A DNA stretch of 64,000 nucleotides from the NCBI GenBank assembly GCA_018697195.1, contig CM031879.1:23000418-23064417 (forward strand). The letters are read 5' to 3'. The position numbers and the translations under genes were made by a program. The notes under the pieces are model-generated. The model did no database searches. It was not told the origin of the DNA and saw nothing but the letters and a program-made list of their open reading frames with translations. Source of the stretch: Certhia americana (Eukaryota; Chordata; Aves; Passeriformes; Certhiidae). This document shows, one piece after another, positions 25,401 through 40,400 of this stretch. Position 1 is the stretch's first letter; each line of letters begins with the position of its first letter.

Positions 25401-28400
25401 ATGTCTGCAGCATACAGGTTATGATGCTTTTTGGAGAGAAACTTTATTAATTTCCATCAAAATGGGTTTTACAAAGGTTTAATAAGACTTATGAGCTTAG
25501 AGGCAACAGCAGTAGCCACTTTGTTCTCCAGGTGCAGTCAAGCTTTTATTGCAAGACAAAACTAGCTTGTGGAAAACAAAGATTTCTTGAAGTCAATTTT
25601 AATAAATAAACTTCTGAAAGTACAACTGATTATCTTAGGACTTCCTTTTCCTTCAGTGTAGGCTTTCAATGACCTTTAATATGTGTGAAAAGTAGTCTAT
25701 GAAGTAGCTGACTATTTATACTATATTTAAATTAATATTTATACATATTTATATTTACACTAGAAATATGCATTTGTGAATTTATCTGAAATCAAACACT
25801 ACAGAAAGTATTTTCAGCCAAAATGAAACTCTGCATGTTACACCTATGTGAACACACTAGAGCACAGAAACCTCACTGTAATATGTTCAGACACTTAGGT
25901 GTTAGATGACATCTCAGAGGACATAATATAAAGCATATAATATAGAGAGTATATGACATAAATAAAACTGTTTTTCACTTCTTCCTGAGCCTCAAAATTT
26001 TTCCACTTTTTTTTTCTGCTGAAATTTATTCATTGTTTTTAGAGGAAGAATTCGAATGATTTATTTACATGCTATATCCAGCAAAATTGAAGCAAGATGG
26101 AATCAGCAATTAGTACATTAGCTGATGTTATTTGTGTAACTTGTGTAATAGTAAAATAACTAATAGATCTGTCATTTAATTGGCATCTGGTTTTCAGAAC
26201 CTGAGGTTTAGTGGGCAGTACTATCATGGCTTGCTTTCCAGCTGCAAGTTGGATGATGACATTATCAAAGCATCACTTCACTTCTGGACTGTGTTTGTTA
26301 ATTTTGTGACCAGAAAAGACAAAAAGAACTAAAAACATACAATTTAAAGGTGGTATTTGAAAGACCATACATATCTTGCAAAGGGTTGATTCTCCAGAAA
26401 ATTTCTTTGCCTGGTCATATTTGATCAGACATTTATCTAGACAATGGACTTCTATGTATATGATCAGGGCAGAAATGTACTATGACTGGAATATAAAGAG
26501 AGTTCATTTTTCTCTGATGAATAATGAACTCTCTTGATGATCATTATTGGAAGATAAAAAATGAACCAGTTTTCATGCATAATATATAATATCTGATATA
26601 TCTGAACATTAAGTCTGTGGTTGAGAATTGTGTAATTATGAAACATGTTAAAGATAAATATAGAAGGAGATACAGTTTGTTCAGATGAAAACAAATCTGA
26701 TAAGGATAGCATTTTCTGCTAGTCCCTTTACATAACAAAAAGAGAAACTGGAACATTTTTGAATTGTTATTGCTGAAGACCACATGTATTCAAATATAAG
26801 TACTTTGTATAGCAATTACAAAAGGACCAAGCAAATTTAGCTGTAAATGGGATCTTCTAGAATTTGAAAACAGTATATTACATCTTTGTCAATTTTTAGG
26901 ACAAACATATCCTTAAAATGAAAAGGATAACACAGCTTATGTTCAACCTTCTTCAAGCAGCACAGCAACTGAAAAAGAAAGCTGAACCCTAGTCCCTCAA
27001 ACACAGTACTTGTATTGACAAGATTAAGCATTCTGTCTGCAATAAATTTGAAAAGATGAAAAGTCACAATTTATTAAAACACACATTGAAGATACAAGAA
27101 CTGCCCCAGTTTTCCCCTTACTGAAACATGCAAACACCCATTACATCAGGTACTGTTATTTCAAAAGTGGATTTGTTAATATGTGTTATACATTTATTGG
27201 TCAACTCATTATTTGGCTGAATTCAGTGTACGCTTTGATGTCAATCTGTGAACTTGAAAAATTGAAAAACAGTTTTGTTTACTTGTCATGAATAAACTGT
27301 AAAAGCATGACAAGCAACTAAATGGGCTTTTATATTTGGTACTCCAGTCACAGAAAAACAAACTTTTACAAGGTATGTAAAATGAGTTGTAGACACAATA
27401 TTAAGATTTTTGTATTTGGGATGCATATATGGGATAATAATGTAAACATTTTGCAAAATTCCTACTCTTGTTTTTTTCTTCTTTTTTTTTTTTTTCTTTA
27501 ATTAAAATGCATAAGTAAGAAACACATTGAAATAGATGGGTGCTAAAAATTTTTGTGGCTAAGAAGGAAAAGTAGCCTCATTTTACAAAACTGTTCTTTG
27601 AAGTGCTGCTATCAACTAAGCTTGTGAAAACATGATTTAAGTGGGGTATATTTAGGGGTGGGAAATGATAAAATATTGAACTGATCTTTTGTTTTAGATT
27701 CAGTCTGAGCTAGTACCAATTTTTACCAAGAACCAAAACAAATTTTCTCTTGCAGATACAGTACTCAACCTTTCAGTGTAGGCAGCTACATGTCTCTCTC
27801 TTCTTGTGACTAGTAAAGCCACCTGTGTTGTGGTTCTCTGTTAAGTTTGCCGAGTCTGCAGGTGAAATACAGGCAATCTGACCATGTGCAATAGGGTCAA
27901 CAATCTTCAGAATGGTCTGTATGGCACAGCAGCTGCTGTGGAAACGTGCACTCTTGTTCCTAAAAGTGCATGCATTGTTCCTGCAGGAAACAGGCACACT
28001 AGGTGGGCTGTTTGTCTGCAGGTATTGACCTTGGAAAAATGGGTAGCAAAGTGTCTGCTAGTAGGACTATCTATTCCTGCAACCTGCTTCTCACTTGCCT
28101 TGTCTCATGAGCACTTCTGATCCAGGCAGAATGAAGATGTGTGGTAGAGGCAGTCTGGTCCTGACCTCTGTATTCTCTGGGGACATCTTGACCTTTCTAA
28201 TCACATTTGGGCTTGTGAGTGAGATTGTGAGTGGGACTGTGAGGAAGTAAGCCCCTGGGAGAAATGGCAGCTGTATAACATGGCAGTCTATCCTGTCTGT
28301 TTGCAAGGTTCCTCAAGGGACAGCAGACTAGCTGATGAACTGTTTTGACCTGTCAGGACAGTACAGATACCTTTGACAAAGAGCTCTTGATATCCTAGGG

Positions 28401-31400
28401 TTTAGCCATTTTAGATAATTAGAACATATCAGGTTTCTGCTTTTTAAAGATATACACTCCCTCTATCATCCTTGAGTAGTGACATCCTTTGGGTGTATGG
28501 AGAGCTGTTTCCTACTGGAATTAAACTGTTTTAGCTAGTCCTGCATATCCAAGGTTTGCTGTTAAGAATCTTGTGTATGAAAACATTTTAGTAAAATGCA
28601 GTACAGGTTATTTAGAAAGTAACTGAATGGAATTCCTTTCTGTCTAAGGAGCAAGCTAAAGAGACAAAATAGTTTATTTTCTTTTAAAAAAAATATATTA
28701 ATGAAGTGCACCAATAACCAATCATTGATCTCTGTTTACTTAATATTTTCATTAGTCATCTTGGTAAAAAAAAATACATTTATGCTGATGAAATTTACTG
28801 TGGTAGCAAAAGTAAAAAGTATTGCCAATACAAAGAAGGATGAGGATATCATAGAGGAAGAATTATATGACTGTGATGACAGAATGGTCTAAATAGAAGG
28901 AATGTAATAGTACTGAGTGGAAGGTCATTCATTTAAATACTAATAACAGGAATGTCTGCAGTAAGCTGAGAACTCATTAACTGGAGATGACAGAAAAAGA
29001 TCTGGTAGCATTAGTTGTTCAGAGGATAACTATAAGCCATCAAAATGATGGGACTGCATAAAGGAGATAAATATGATCTTAGTATCCATCATGAGACTGA
29101 TTTCCAAGAGACATGAGGAAATATCCAATGTGGGATTCACTGGGCACAAAACTCCTTGAGTGCTATAGGCAAAAAAAAAAAAATGTGTCCACCCTTCGGA
29201 AAAACTAATACAAAGCAGGAAAGGTACAGAGAGGCTCTTGTTAAAACATATTGCATGGGAAGTCTGTCTAAAGAATCATGGCCTGTCCAATTTAGCAAAA
29301 CCAAGTCTTAAGAGAGCTATGTTCACTCCTGTTGTCATCTGGGGATGTTAAACAACAACATATGCATTAAAGGAACACAAAAATTAAAATTTGTCTACAA
29401 ATGGAAATAAAAGATATGCTTTTTGACAATATTTTGCAATCATTCAACTTTTGTAACATATTCAAAATAAAAATATCAGGGATGTGAAGCCTAATTGATT
29501 CTAGACAGATCATTATTGGCTTATGAACTAGATTATGTAATGATATGTTAAATGAACTCAATGTCCAGGAAATGCTTTCAGGTCCAGACTGGGCATTACC
29601 ATTTTCAACTGAATTCTTAAATTAAGAAAATTCTACCTGACTTTGAAAAAGGGTTGGCCTGTTTTTTTCTGATTTTGAAATGAGAAAATGAGTTGCAACA
29701 CTGACTGTGATACAACCATGATCCTTACAGACTTGAGTGTTACTGTAAGGCAACCACATAGATTAATCAAAATGGACAAATACATAAATAATATGTGATC
29801 ATGCAAGTGAACACTGTTGTAGCATAGATCTGTTTAGGGACTACAAGTGAATAGGCACAGAAAACCTGTATTCATGCATTTTATTATTGCATTCAGAATC
29901 CTTCTGTTGGAAGATATGGAAAGGCTATTGGTTTAAGTCTTCCTTAAAATTACATGATATTTACCAACAGATATCATGCTACAAGATTTGGAATACAACA
30001 TAATTTCCTTTCATAAGGCAATGTCTTTCATATACTGTTTTCCTTTATAAAACCACCCAAACTTGGTATTAGAGATTGCAAATTGTGATCACAGCTGTCC
30101 ATTGCTAGTCGTCCACTCTGTTAATAAACTCTTAGCATTTGCTGCACAATCCTGCCTGCACAGCAGTTCAGACCCAACTATTGAAAATACAATCTTCTCT
30201 CGATGAGACCTCCATAGTTCTTCCCTGGGACACTGTCAGCAAGCACAAGGTCACAGGTGCCTGTGAGGTGTATTCACGCAGGTAGTCCAGCTGAAGCTTG
30301 CTTTTATAATTGGTCTAAGCTTCAAAGTCAAGTATCTTTCAGGACTGAGCCCCATGAATGGAAATTCTCATGTTCCAGTCTGCACACAGGCATTGAAGAT
30401 CCCATGACACTTTATACAAAAGGAAGAATGTTAACCCCAGTGTCCTTGCCAAATGCTAACTTTGTTAATTACAGTCTGCTTTCTTTAATGCTCCTTGCAG
30501 TTTTAATTAGAAATTGTATTATTCTTTTCCTGCACTGCATTGTCACTGGTTATTCCCAGTTAACCATTTGCTGTGCTAAAGGTTGTTGATCTTTTGACAA
30601 AGCTGGTTGCGTTTCAGAAATGGTAAAAATGGCATATTATATTCTGCTATTTTTAATACTTCTGCTTTCATTCCTTATAAGCCACTTGTATCTAAATTCT
30701 TAGATACATATACAAAAATATAAGTATCATGAATGCAAGGTTTGGAAGTTATGTGACTTACAAGGACTTCTCAGAACAACATGGGTTGAACCAATATAAC
30801 ACCTGCAAGATAAATGATTTGCTGGTACCTAGGAATTTTCATACCCAAATGAAAATTTCCACATCTAAACTGAAATCAAGAAAATTGATATGGTATCAGC
30901 TGGATTTTTAAAGCATTTTGGGATTCATGAGGTTTCAGGGTGCTATAGAATTATAAGATCATCATTGTACGCATATTGTAGAATTGTGACATTTTAAGTG
31001 ATTTGTACCTTTAGTAATATTGTATTGAATTTCTGTGAAATTATGTATAAGTGTATATGTGTGTGTGTATATATATATATATATATGTGTGTATGTGTAT
31101 ATATATATATATATAGGTATGTATGTATGCATATGTATGCATATGTATATGTATATATATGTATGTATGTATGTATATATATATGTGTGTGTATATGTAT
31201 GTATGTATGTATCGATACTTATCTTTTAATGTAGGCGGAAGATATTTGAAGCCACAGTATGGCAAAGAACTTTCCCTGCTTAAATGACACTGAAAGCAAT
31301 AAATTGCGTTACCATGTGTGGAGTTTTGGTACACATCCAAACAGCTACATGTATTTTGACTCACAATTTCTATAATATATTCTGCTATACATTTTGACTT

Positions 31401-34400
31401 TATAATTTGAAAATTTGTTGCTTAACGATGTCTATATTTCTAAAAGAACTTCCTTTTTTGTCAGACAAAAAGTGTGTTTCCTCCTGTTTTATCAACATTG
31501 GCCAATTTCTACTATAAGATTGCTCTCAGTGTTTCAGTAACATCGGCAAAGAAATTCCTTGGAATTCTCCATGCTTGATATCAATGCAGAGCAAATTCAG
31601 GTAGAGTGTTTCAACAACAAATATTTTTGACTGCATACTATAAAAGTCTCTGGTAATCAGAAAAACAATTCATTTTAAAGGAAGTCTTTCTTATGCAATT
31701 TTTAAAGTAAGAGTTTACTCGGAAATTTTCACATTAGGGGCCCAGTGAGGTTTCCTGAGAAGGTACACAGGGGTGGTCTGCAACATTCACCCCAAACTTT
31801 TTTCAGAGACAAGAATAAAAGACAGAGATAATTCAGTTTATTTGGACACATTCAAGTGCCCCAAACAAGTCACATTAATCACTCTCTATTTCTTCTCCTG
31901 ATCCTGGATGCTGACGCTGAGAATTATTTCTTACACATTAATTCACATTAGATTTCTTGTGCTAACTGTGGATGAAAGCACATTCATTGTGTGTCAAAGG
32001 GAGACCACAATGGCCATATTCACAAAGCCACTTATCTGTCATAGTGGCCATTGCAATACAATTGAGATTTCTACTAAATTCACAGAAGAAAGTGACAGTT
32101 GTGATTGGCACATAACATTTCCTGTTACCTGGGTCAAGATGACTAACCTGTAGTTCGTCTATCCTCCTTCTGGCCCACCTTGTAGATGAACATCACATTT
32201 TTTCCAGTAGCTATGACCACCTCAGTTAGTCAGGACTTCTGGTAAATGACTCAAGATGGCTCCATGAGCTCTTCTGCTAGCTCCTTCAGTATCCTCAGCT
32301 GCATCCCCTCTGGCCTCATGAACCTGTGTGTGTCCAAGTGATATGGCAGGTCACTGACCTTTTTCTTGGATTGTGAGGTCTTCATTCTGCTCCCGGGTCA
32401 GGTGGCTGGGTGCCCAAGGAAAAGTAGTACTACTCTCAAAGACTGAGGCAAAGAAGGCATTAAGTACTTCATCCTATTCCTCATTCTTTGTCACTGTGTT
32501 TCTCCCACATCCAATACAAACACGGAGATTCCCCTTCCTCCTTTTGTTGCTGGTTTGTTTATAGAAACGTTTTTCATCATCTTTTACAGCAGTGGCCAGA
32601 TTAAATTCTAATTTGGTTTTGGGCCTTATTTTCTCCCTGCAAAACCTCACAACATTGTTGCTAGCCTCTTGAGTTGCTTCCCTCTTCTTCCAGTACGTTT
32701 TTTTCCCTCAGTTCCAGCCAAAGCTTTCTATACAGCCAGGCCAGTCTTCCTCACTGGCTCACCTTTTTGCACCTGAAGATGTCTTGCTCCTGCACCTTTA
32801 GTATTTCCTTAATGGTCCAGCCTTCCTGGACTCCTTTCCCCTTCAGGACTGCCTCCCAAGGGAGTCTTTCAACCAGTCTCCTAAACAGGCCAATGATTGC
32901 CCCCTGAAAACCCATGACTTTCTGACCTCTCTCCTCGCTTTCGCAAGACTTAAAAACCTTATTGTTTCATGATCACTGTGCCCAAGGCGGCCTCCAACTG
33001 CCACATCTGTACAAGTGCTTATCTGTTCACAAACAGCAGATCCATCGGTCACCTTCCCTAGTTGGTTTGCTTACCAGCTGCATCAGGAAGTTAGCTGTCA
33101 CACACTCCAGGGATCTTCTGCACTGTTTCCTCTAGGCTGTTGTACTTCCAGACAACATCTGGTAATTTGAAGTCGCCCTGGGGAACAAGGGCCAGCAATC
33201 GCAAGGCTTCTCTCAGCTGCCTATAGAATATTTCAGTTGCCTCTTCATCCTGGTTGGATGGTCTATAACAAAGTCCATCTAGGAAAACTGCCTTGCTGGC
33301 GTGCCTGCTGATTATTACCCATAAAAATTCAACATTATCACCCCCATCATTAAGCTGCAGACAATCAAAACACTCCCTAAAATACAGAGCTAGCCTCTGT
33401 CTCTTCTTCCCTGCCTACCCCTTCTGGAGTAATGCTTATGTGAACACTTCTAATTCAGATGATAGGATTTTAGTCATCAGTAGTTGTATGACTTGGGTTT
33501 GGGCTTCATTTAAATCATCTCCATATGGAGTGGTGATTCTCTTTTCCTAATGGCTGATAAAAATTGTGAAATGACAAGAGGTGGAATGCTAGAGAGCATC
33601 TGCGTGAAACAAAGATGATATGGGACATTTGGCAGAGACACTGCAATTAGAATTAGACAAATTAGAGGGCTGGACAGTCACTGAGTGAAGTTAAACAAAG
33701 ACAAGTCTTGGATTCTGCACCTAGGATGGGGCAACCCTGCATATATGTACAGGGAGAGGAATGAGATGCTGGAAAGCAGCGTCACAGAAAGGGCCCTGGT
33801 TGATGACCAGTTAAATATGAGTCAGCAGTGCCCTGGCAGCCAGGAGGGCCAACCCTGTCCTGGGGAACATCAGGCACAGCATGGCCAGCTGGGCAAGGGA
33901 GGGGATTGTCCCACAGTTATACGGAATTGCCTTCACCAAATGTGTAATTTAATTCAGCTAAAATGTCTACCTGTGGTTTTAAGTTGCATTTACACGTGCT
34001 CTTTCAAACTGTCACACAATTTTGAACTTTGAAGTGTGTTGGTATTATTTTTTCTTTGCCAGCTAAATTGGCTATTCATGAACTTTCTCTTGGATTTGGA
34101 CATAGTGATTCTGTGAACAGACTATAAAAAATTAACTATCTTTCAAGGATAAATGTGAATTTCTCTTTGAAAATTAGAAGTAGCCAATTAAGTATCTCAT
34201 GTTTGTGTCAAACTGTGATGTACAAGACTGTTTTTTCCATTAATGGCATTAATAATCTACTAAGTTGAATATTGCCACCAGTTTCATGCAAGTTATTGAA
34301 CTGATGTACACATCTGTGTAAAATATGTAAAGGATGACAGATATGTATTTCTCATTTGTTAGATTATTTATTAGATTATATTATTTTCAGGATTTCTACT

Positions 34401-37400
34401 ATTTTCAGGATTATACTATTTCCTAGGATTTCACAAAAATGGTAGCCTAAATCATAAAATAGCCTTGCCAAAGTCCACTGGAACCAGGATGCATAGAAGT
34501 GTAGGATTCACATTGACTCTCAGTTTTCTATGTCATTCTGTTTTCATATAATTTGAATAAACCAAATTCATTTACATGAATGCAGGATGTAATTAAATAT
34601 GACTAGAGCTAATATGAGTTCACTCTTGTAATGTAGTTATCCTATCACTGGAACAAAGAAAATGCAAAGGTAAAATTGCAGTGAATTCTGTAATATTTGT
34701 CAGTTTACCCCTCAAATGAAACAAAGGTACTTAACTTGAGAATGCTCTTTGCATTCAAATCCTGCATATTAAACATAGCTTGTTCTGAGTAATACTCATC
34801 TGAATTCCAAACATTCTTTTAAAAAGTAGTTTCATTGAGAGATCAAACGCATAAGCAGATTTTCAAAACTGACTTGGTGTTGTGATTTCTAAGGGTATTC
34901 AAGAATTTTCAGTTTTCCTAAGTAATAAAGCTCTATTTTAAAAATGAACATGTTATTTGTGTGTATTCAATAAGAATTCTGATTGTTTCATTTTATTTTA
35001 AGTAATGGAACTGGGAGAATTTAACTCAAACTAGATTCTCAGATGATCTAGTAAAGTTATTATTTTAATAAAATCGATATTTGAAAACAAAACTAATTTA
35101 AAATTTCAGTCTTAACATAAAATATAGGAAGCACTGCCATAGAACAACTTCACACTCAGCAAGTAATTGGGAAAATTGTCTCCCTTCAAAGTAACTTGTG
35201 GCTAAGCTCACAGTCACTACAAAAAGAGAAATTATGAGTCTGAAAAAACTGGCTCTCAACAGACATATGCTGGTGTCTCAATGACCTGCTTGGAAAATTC
35301 CATGTTGTTTTAGGATCCATAGGTGCTGAGTAAATCTGCAACGAAACATTTTCTTGCCTATGAAAACAATTTTCTTAAATAACTCCTAATCACCTTTCTT
35401 GCTTTTCTGTCTCAAGTCAGCAATCATATCCACATTTTTTTCACATACTTTTTAATCCTTTTGGGGTTTTTGATGTTTTTCTTTTGTTTATTTTTGGATT
35501 TATTTTCTGTTGTCTTGGGCATGTGGACCCAAACTCAGTTTCTGAGTTCATGAGAATTGGCCACCAAAAAACCCCAAAGATGCCAGCACAAATTTTAAAG
35601 GCATGATAAAACAAATGAAAAGATTTTTCTTTTACTGCAAAGGATCAGTGCTGAAAGGCTGGTAATTGGGTCACAGAAACTGAGCAAAACCTGAACTTCA
35701 GTAAGCTTTTACATATATTACAGAAATTCATATAAGTAAAGTTATTCAAGTAAAGATAATTGTGCAATTACCTGAAATCCACATAGTTTAGCCTTACTTT
35801 TCTTAAATTAAATTCTATGGGCTTATTTAAATAATATTGTAATCTATTTTTAAGGGAATAATGATACTGGTATACATGGTTATACATTATGCATGTTAAA
35901 ACCATTAGGTGATCAGGTCTGTCCTGACAACAGTATAGTTCCTTTCCTCAAAGCATATTCTCTGATGTTCTGTTCACTCTAATTTTAACTGTTACATATA
36001 ACTAGGTCCCTGAATCTCTATATTGCTAGACTAGGCCCCGTGTGAAGTACCAATTAAGAGTTTAGAGTAGTGGTTAAAAAATCATACTGGGGAGTATGGT
36101 CAAAATCAGCATGGTAGAATTGACTTTCAACCTAGTGCATATTTGAAGTGCAGTCATGGCAACCCTGGATTTAGAAAATATAATGTAGAAGCAATAGAAA
36201 AACAGACACTGTGGCTCGTATCTTGCCATCACTGAAGATCTGAGCCCACACAAATGGCACCTGTAGAAAAATGGCAGACACTGACCCTTTGCTTTCAATT
36301 TTAGTTAACATTGTGTAACAGGGAACATTTCCTTTAGATTTATGTACATATACTCCTTCTAAAGAAAACCAGACTTATATCCAAAAATATTTGCTTCTTG
36401 CATGTATGTTTTTGGTTTTTTAAAAAAATCTTTTAAGTCTTTTACTTATTTTAATTTTTTTTCCTTATTCTTCTTCCCTTCCCTACCCCTCAAGCTATCT
36501 AGCAGCATTTTGGACATATATAACAGTGACCAGGGAATGGCACCAGCTAATATGGGTCTCACAAATGCTTCTTGCCCAGCTAATCTACCAGTAAAAAGGG
36601 AGCTCACAGGTAAAAGAACTCTGAGATTTTAGTATATAACTGCATAAGTGATGGTGTGTGTCTTAAAAGTTGAATAAATCTTATCCACGAAGAAGATATC
36701 CATAATTAAATTCCTGAGTATTTTCAGTCTGTGGTGACGTTTAAGGAAAAGAACAAAGATCAAGAAGAAGCTTTTTCTTTCTTTCCTTCTCTTTAGAAGT
36801 CCAGAAACCATGTTTACCCCCTGTTCTTATAAACATCATGCTTCGAAAAAACTTTAATATCTTAGAAAACAAATATTCTTCCACATGTTGGCTCCTGACC
36901 AACAATATAAATAAATTATCATCCATTAAATTTGTTCCAGGGTAGAACAAATAGTTCTTTTAGAACTTTACAATAAGGCTTTTCAAGGTAAAGCTATATT
37001 AGTGGATTAAGAACTTTAAAAGTTACATTCAATTAATCCAAAGAATTCTAAAAATCATGTACAGTTTATTAATGTCACTCAGAGGAAACAGTGAGTTTAT
37101 TCAATATCTTACAAATCTGATTAACTCTTGCATTATAGGATATAGAAAATCCACATTCACCTTAGTGTATTGTAAGTTTTATCCTGATGTAAAATACAGG
37201 AAATTAGAGAAAAATATCCCTCCACGGCATTTCTACATTCTTAATTTTTTTTAAAAAGGTGCCATAAAAAATGTTAAGCAACCTGCCAGACTTGCTCACA
37301 ATTTAGTACTGGTAGAATAAAGATTTGCCTATGATCTGTTTTATTAATAAAAATAGTAATGCAGTAAAAGGCATGGAAGTCTGGTCTTTGTGACAAGAGT

Positions 37401-40400
37401 CCATTTTCAAAAGATGAAAGAAGTATTGAAATTGCATTTTAAGGACTATTTTAATAAATGTTACTTTCTGTCAGAAGCAGATACAAGAGCAATGGCAAAG
37501 GAGAGACAAAAAAAGGATAACCACAATCTCAGTAAGTATATGTTCATCTTCCATCTCACTAAGTGGAATTTATGGAGAATGCAAAACCATTATACATTAG
37601 CTACCACATCTCTGCTCTTCTTCTAGTCCAGCATCTCAGCAGGCTAATCAAATTGAACTCAGACTGCAAACACAGTCAACTATAAAGCTTTCTTTCTTGA
37701 AATTAATTTCTGTCTCTGACTTTTGTCTTTCAAAATACTTTGCATATCTCAATTAATTTATTCCACTATAATATCCTGCTATTATTTTCTCACAGTAGCA
37801 CACTTTATTTGAGGTTTTATCTAAGAATTACAGTGCAAAGCAGACAAGAAAGGAGGCAAGTTATGAGAAAAACAACAGTGAAAATCGCACCTTATTTACT
37901 GAAGCACCAAAGCAAGAGGCTGAATCCCTTTATGGGTGACAGTGAAGGAAAAAAATTTGCATAGGATATCAGGCAACTTCTAAGTGATTGCTAAGCTCTT
38001 AAAATTATTGAACTTGTATGTCACCAAAGGAGATCAGTGTAGGACTGTGTGAGACTCACCAGCATTCTGAGTGCCCCACAGCCCCTGTCATCTGGGATAC
38101 ACTTCTGTTTCCTTTGTGGACAACAGCGCAGTTGTGTACCAGTGATAGGCATGTTGGTTCTAGAGGAACAGTCTTAGAACATAGTGAAATTCATAGTTCA
38201 GTGTCTAAACATGAGAATTACAAAACCAGAAAATAGTTTATATAGAATGGAAAAAAATATCAGTTTCATTACTGGGAGAAGATTGCCTATAAAATGACAC
38301 AATTTTTCCCTCTAAAGCATAATTTGAAACAAAAGGCCTACAGGGTTCTTTTTGGACAGTGTCACATAAAGCAGTCACAATTTTCAAGTTCTCCTTTCCA
38401 ATTCTTCCAGCAGAAATAGTATGAGACTTGGATTTAATGATCCTTATGTATAACTTCCAACTTGAGATATTCTATGATTCTATGAATTTAAACCTAAATT
38501 GGTAATTAGTTAATAGTCACTATTTATGTATCTTTATTCTCTTACTTCTCTCTTGTTTGTCTGGCTATTCCACTAATCAAAGAGGAATTTATTGCTTTAC
38601 TTGCATGAAATTACATACCTGAAAGTATATATCCACTGGCACAATGTGCTAGCAGTCACTGTGGACAATCTTCTGCTACTTAGAATTTCCAGAAGACAAT
38701 TCCTTATGTCTGTAATTTTTTTTGTGGATTACAGACAGACCATAAATATTTTTAGACATTGCTAGCACATAATCTTTGAAATGCCAATGCAGCTGCTGTC
38801 TGTCTTGTTAGGGCAGAAATGGGGAGTTTTGCTGGACTAAGGAACGAGGTGAGTAGGAATTACCTGGAGCTACAAGGGGAAAAAAAGGTTCATCATAGAT
38901 ACGTTAAGGTTGACAGGTCTTACTATTGCCTCCATGGCTTACTTTGGCTTATCATAGTCCTTCCTGATTGCAGAAGAAATGTCTGAGAACTTTCCCTCAC
39001 CACTGGCAACTAAACTGAAGGCCATGAAGATACCCGTGCAGAGAGGCAGCATCTGTTTTAGCTTGGCTCCAGATGTATACTACAGAGCTCAAAGGATTTC
39101 TGGACATAGCTCTACTATCTAAAGGCTTGGACGTAATAATGCTTTGCATATAAAGGCTTTATCAGTGTGACATACTCTTTTATGAAGATCAGGTTTCTTA
39201 GTGATGGTCTGAAAAATCAGTTTTTGAAAGTTGATTGGAATTATACAAACTTTCAATTTTCAGGTTGAGTTAAGGTCTGCATTTCACAGAAATGTTCTTG
39301 TACATTCTAATAAGAAGGAGTAATAAAAGCACTGGAAAAGGAAAAAAAAGTTCCTTTTGAAAGACTGTATATTGAATGAAACCATGAAAAGGGATTTAGA
39401 TTTAAGAATTGAAACCTCTGCATGCAACAGTTTAAAACATTACTTAACATTTTTTGATTTTAGGGTTTTTTGCTTCCAGAGAATGTTATATCATAATCCT
39501 GTCCATATAGTTTGAAAAATAATTTTCTTATTTGTATTATGTATAATTTGATGATTGAAATATTACTGATAACTCAGGATATCTCTGAAAATGTTACAGA
39601 CATACATCAGGAAAGTTCTATAGCAACATGTTTCTAAGCTTAAAAATCTCCCCCCTAACTCACTGACACAACCACTGGAAGTTTCTTTTCAGGAAAAAAT
39701 GCAAAAATATAAAGAAAAAGGATTCTGCAAGTGTCCACTTGTAAGGATAATTTTTTCTTTGCCTTGTTTTATAGTAATGGTTAGTTGACTACTTTTTGAT
39801 GAACATCTTACAGAGTTTTCCACAGTGTAAATATTAATTAAACAACAGCTATTATGCCATAAGACAGTATAGTTAAAACACATTCTTCAATTTTGTCTGC
39901 CATGCCATTATTTTGCCAACATAACTGAAATATATCTTTGAAATTTTTCAGTTGCTATGTGTTTTTGTACACTGGGATCTTCAACAAGATCTAGCAAATT
40001 CATTCCAATGTGATGCAGGGGTTCACTAAGCAGTAAACTCAGGAGGATTATAACACTGTCTTCTGAATATGTGAATCATCACCTAAAACCCTGATGCTTT
40101 TATTTGTTAAGTGAAATTCCTGTTTCTGTAGAAAGCAAGACAAGATAATACATCACACCAAAGTACAGTACTTCTTCAGAGTAAGCAATAACACTCAGGT
40201 TGTTCCTGGAGCTTGAATCTCCTAGGGAGAAAAAACTGACTGCTGCACAAACCTAGGAGCCTCACACAGGAACCAAACCTTTTGTATACAGGAAGAAGAG
40301 GACTGAAAGTTATCCAGGTGGTGGGGCTAAGACTGAAAGTGACATGCTGATATGACTATGAGTAGATTGAAGTCAGCCTTGGAAGACCCACTAGAATGCC

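Larger units (their letters stand above)
18903..36494 (+). other. TFEC long intron between coding exons 2 and 3
   Basis: This 17.6 kb GT-AG intron (GTAAGT...CTCAAG) is the largest in the window. It contains CR1 pieces at 23016-23227, 28735-29330, 32158-33440 and 33630-33915 and a microsatellite at 31051-31213, listed separately. The remainder (18903-23015, 23228-28734, 29331-31050, 31214-32157, 33916-36494) is AT-rich with only short chance open frames. Confidence 0.9.

Noticed and set aside
30998..31364. Open frames of 64-107 codons on both strands
   Set aside because: They are translations of the AT/GTAT microsatellite (monotonous Tyr/Ile/Val/Cys or Thr/His/Tyr) and not genes.
32373..33550. 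Several open frames of 60-85 codons on both strands
   Set aside because: They lie on the antisense CR1 fragment. The minus-strand one at 32843-33052 is a piece of decayed CR1 ORF2, the plus-strand ones are its shadows.
37441..37474. Possible alternative acceptor equivalent to the MITF six-residue (+) insert
   Set aside because: The only upstream AG in range leads to an in-frame TAA, and there is no match to the ACIFPT-type insert.
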